Shown in pieces: positions 62,776-64,000 of a stretch of 64,000 nt of DNA (position 1 is the first letter of the stretch; each line of letters opens with the position of its first letter). Made by a program: the position numbers and the translations under genes. The DNA is taken from NCBI GenBank assembly GCA_949358305.1, contig OX442322.1, positions 2,356,001 to 2,420,000 on the forward strand. Direction: 5' to 3'. Source of the stretch: Strigamia acuminata. Lineage: Eukaryota > Arthropoda > Chilopoda > Geophilomorpha > Linotaeniidae. The notes beneath the pieces were generated by a model that had not been told where the DNA came from, did not search any database, and was given only the letters and a program-made list of their open reading frames with translations.

Positions 62776-64000
62776 GTGCTTAAGATGAATAGATACAAAA
62801 GCAAGAAATGCGTTGAGTTTTTAAAAGGAAAAAGAGAAAATGGACATTTATCTAAGGATTTCAAGTTAAACATCAAGTTGGAACAACTCTTGACAAAATG
62901 CCGCGAATATGTTGATTTTGTAAACATTGAGTCTCGTCCGTATTACCTTTTCAAAATATCTTTGACAGACAAGTGCATGAGTACAGTGTCGAATTCGACG
63001 AAAAGATTTTTGACATAGAAGACGTGATGAAAGATGCCACTCCAAATATCCGTGCATTGGCAGCAGAAGTTGGAGCTGACATGAATTCGTCCAAAGTGAG
63101 CGTTATGATGCTATTGAGATATCGGAATTCCGTGAAGGCGTCGACTGATCATCATCGTTGGTATCGGGCCGATACGTTCGTAATGCATTCGGACGATGTT
63201 GACCACATTCTGGATTCGGCTGCGAAACAACTGGCCATACAAAATGCCGAATTTGTCAAAACTCACGACTATTTATGTTACCTTTACATAGACAAGATTA
63301 AAATTGGTTTTGCTGCTTTACACCAGAAAGGTGAATGGTACAAAGATGTTCCGTCAATTCCGTTGAGTATGAACAATGATTTGCCGGTCGTCATTCGCAA
63401 TAAGAAAGCGGTTTTGACTTTTAAAATTGAGTTGCAAAAGTCTTTTGTTTGGGTTGTTCTTGCATGTATACATCCTACAGCTAATCATCTCGAACATGTA
63501 CCAAATTACTTGAAGTATGAGAACGAATTGAACATGCAAAGCTTTGAATTTCCGTTGTCTTACAGAAACTTAGAAAAATTCCAAATGCAGAAATCCCGAT
63601 ATCGAAGTGACTATTTATTTTTGGGTCAGCAATCGCGGTGACCGTACACAGAAACAGAAAACATCATGTTGATCTATTCTTCTACGGAAACAATTGCTAC
63701 AGACTTGTGAGGAATCTAAAACGTTTGCTCGGTTATTTTCCATGTCACTACTGCGCCAACCAATTCAAGAGCATCGTGGGCAGAGACAAACACCTGACGA
63801 TATTCCACTCCGTTCCCGAAGAAGAATCATTGTATCAGGAACTGGATGAACATCTGCGCAGTAAAAAGGTTGTCATAAATGTACAGAACTCGGATCAAAA
63901 AAGTTTTTTGTGGTCCATATTGGCTGCCTTATATCCAGCGCCCGATAATGTATGCAGAACGGGTTATTACGAACAGTTTATGGACAAACTCAATCTCGAA
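62776..64000 (+). pseudogene. PolB-type protein, N-terminal part (Polinton/Maverick-like), frame-broken
   Basis: Three overlapping frames read as one protein: 62776 to about 62970, 62973 to 63641, and about 63640 to the window end. Recognisable blocks are VHEYSVEFDEKIFDIEDVM, KSFVWVVLACIHPTANH and NYLKYENELNMQSFEFP, then a basic HHVDLFFYGNNCYRLVRNL, and a C2H2-like finger (CHYCANQF .. HLTIFH). This order is typical of the region ahead of the polymerase domain in arthropod proteins with a type-B DNA polymerase, often called Polinton/Maverick or adintovirus-like (from memory of the family, not searched). After the finger a second copy of the KSFLWSILAALYPAPDN block follows, which is unusual. 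The polymerase domain itself would lie beyond the window. Two frame changes suggest decay, or assembly errors. Confidence 0.45.

Noticed and set aside
1-64000. CRISPR arrays, bacterial operons, rRNA genes
   Set aside because: No regularly spaced repeats, Shine-Dalgarno-led gene clusters or rRNA sequence; all long frames are eukaryotic retroelements or relics.

Overview
This window looks like a retrotransposon-dense stretch of an animal genome, most likely an arthropod and probably an insect. It carries Ty3/gypsy and copia elements nested in one another, tRNA-primed LTRs, spliceosomal splice signals and short TTAGG-like motifs in spacers. I see no clear intact host gene, tRNA, rRNA or CRISPR array. 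I have no search results, so the species is not called and family names rest on motifs.

Layout: (1) 1-10974, minus strand: gypsy element A, cut by the window's left edge: LTR, gag, pol, then a third gene. (2) 10975-17102, plus: copia-like element B, with a polyprotein broken by one TAG. (3) 17059-17964, minus: fragment of a third gene related to that of element C. (4) 17975-32123, plus: gypsy element C with two LTRs, gag, pol and a third gene. (5) 32124-35031, minus: gag and LTR of a decayed gypsy element X. (6) 35032-41758: decayed LTRs, a broken pol (F) and an 81-bp tandem repeat. (7) 41759-56025, minus: complete, young gypsy element D (14.3 kb; LTRs of 1466 bp with 3 differences; 4-bp target duplication CCGT) inserted in an old LTR. 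(8) 56026-62107: LTR remnants and a decayed copia element E. (9) 62776-64000, plus: start of a PolB-like gene (Polinton/Maverick type), frame-broken and cut by the window end.

The most interesting system is the third gene. Gypsy elements A, C and D all put a non-envelope gene after pol. In A and D it reads as a two-exon gene: a short first exon with its own ATG in the pol-ORF3 spacer, a phase-0 intron, and a main exon starting at a strong acceptor. The intron sits at the same place relative to a conserved motif in both. D's main exon has no start codon before its conserved region, so splicing appears obligatory. In C a GTAAGT donor and a TTTAG acceptor sit in matching places. The third gene of C and its fragment copy keep 63 of 69 residues in a Cys-rich core while half of the codons have changed, so it has been selected as protein.

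The three gypsy elements also share one gag-pol switch, a -1 slip site A_AAA_AAC. Four otherwise open frames in the window are each interrupted by a single TAG, three of them in linkers, which raises the question of readthrough. The LTR family of element C carries a conserved hairpin, a consensus splice donor on the antisense strand and a CTCF-like motif in every copy complete enough to judge.
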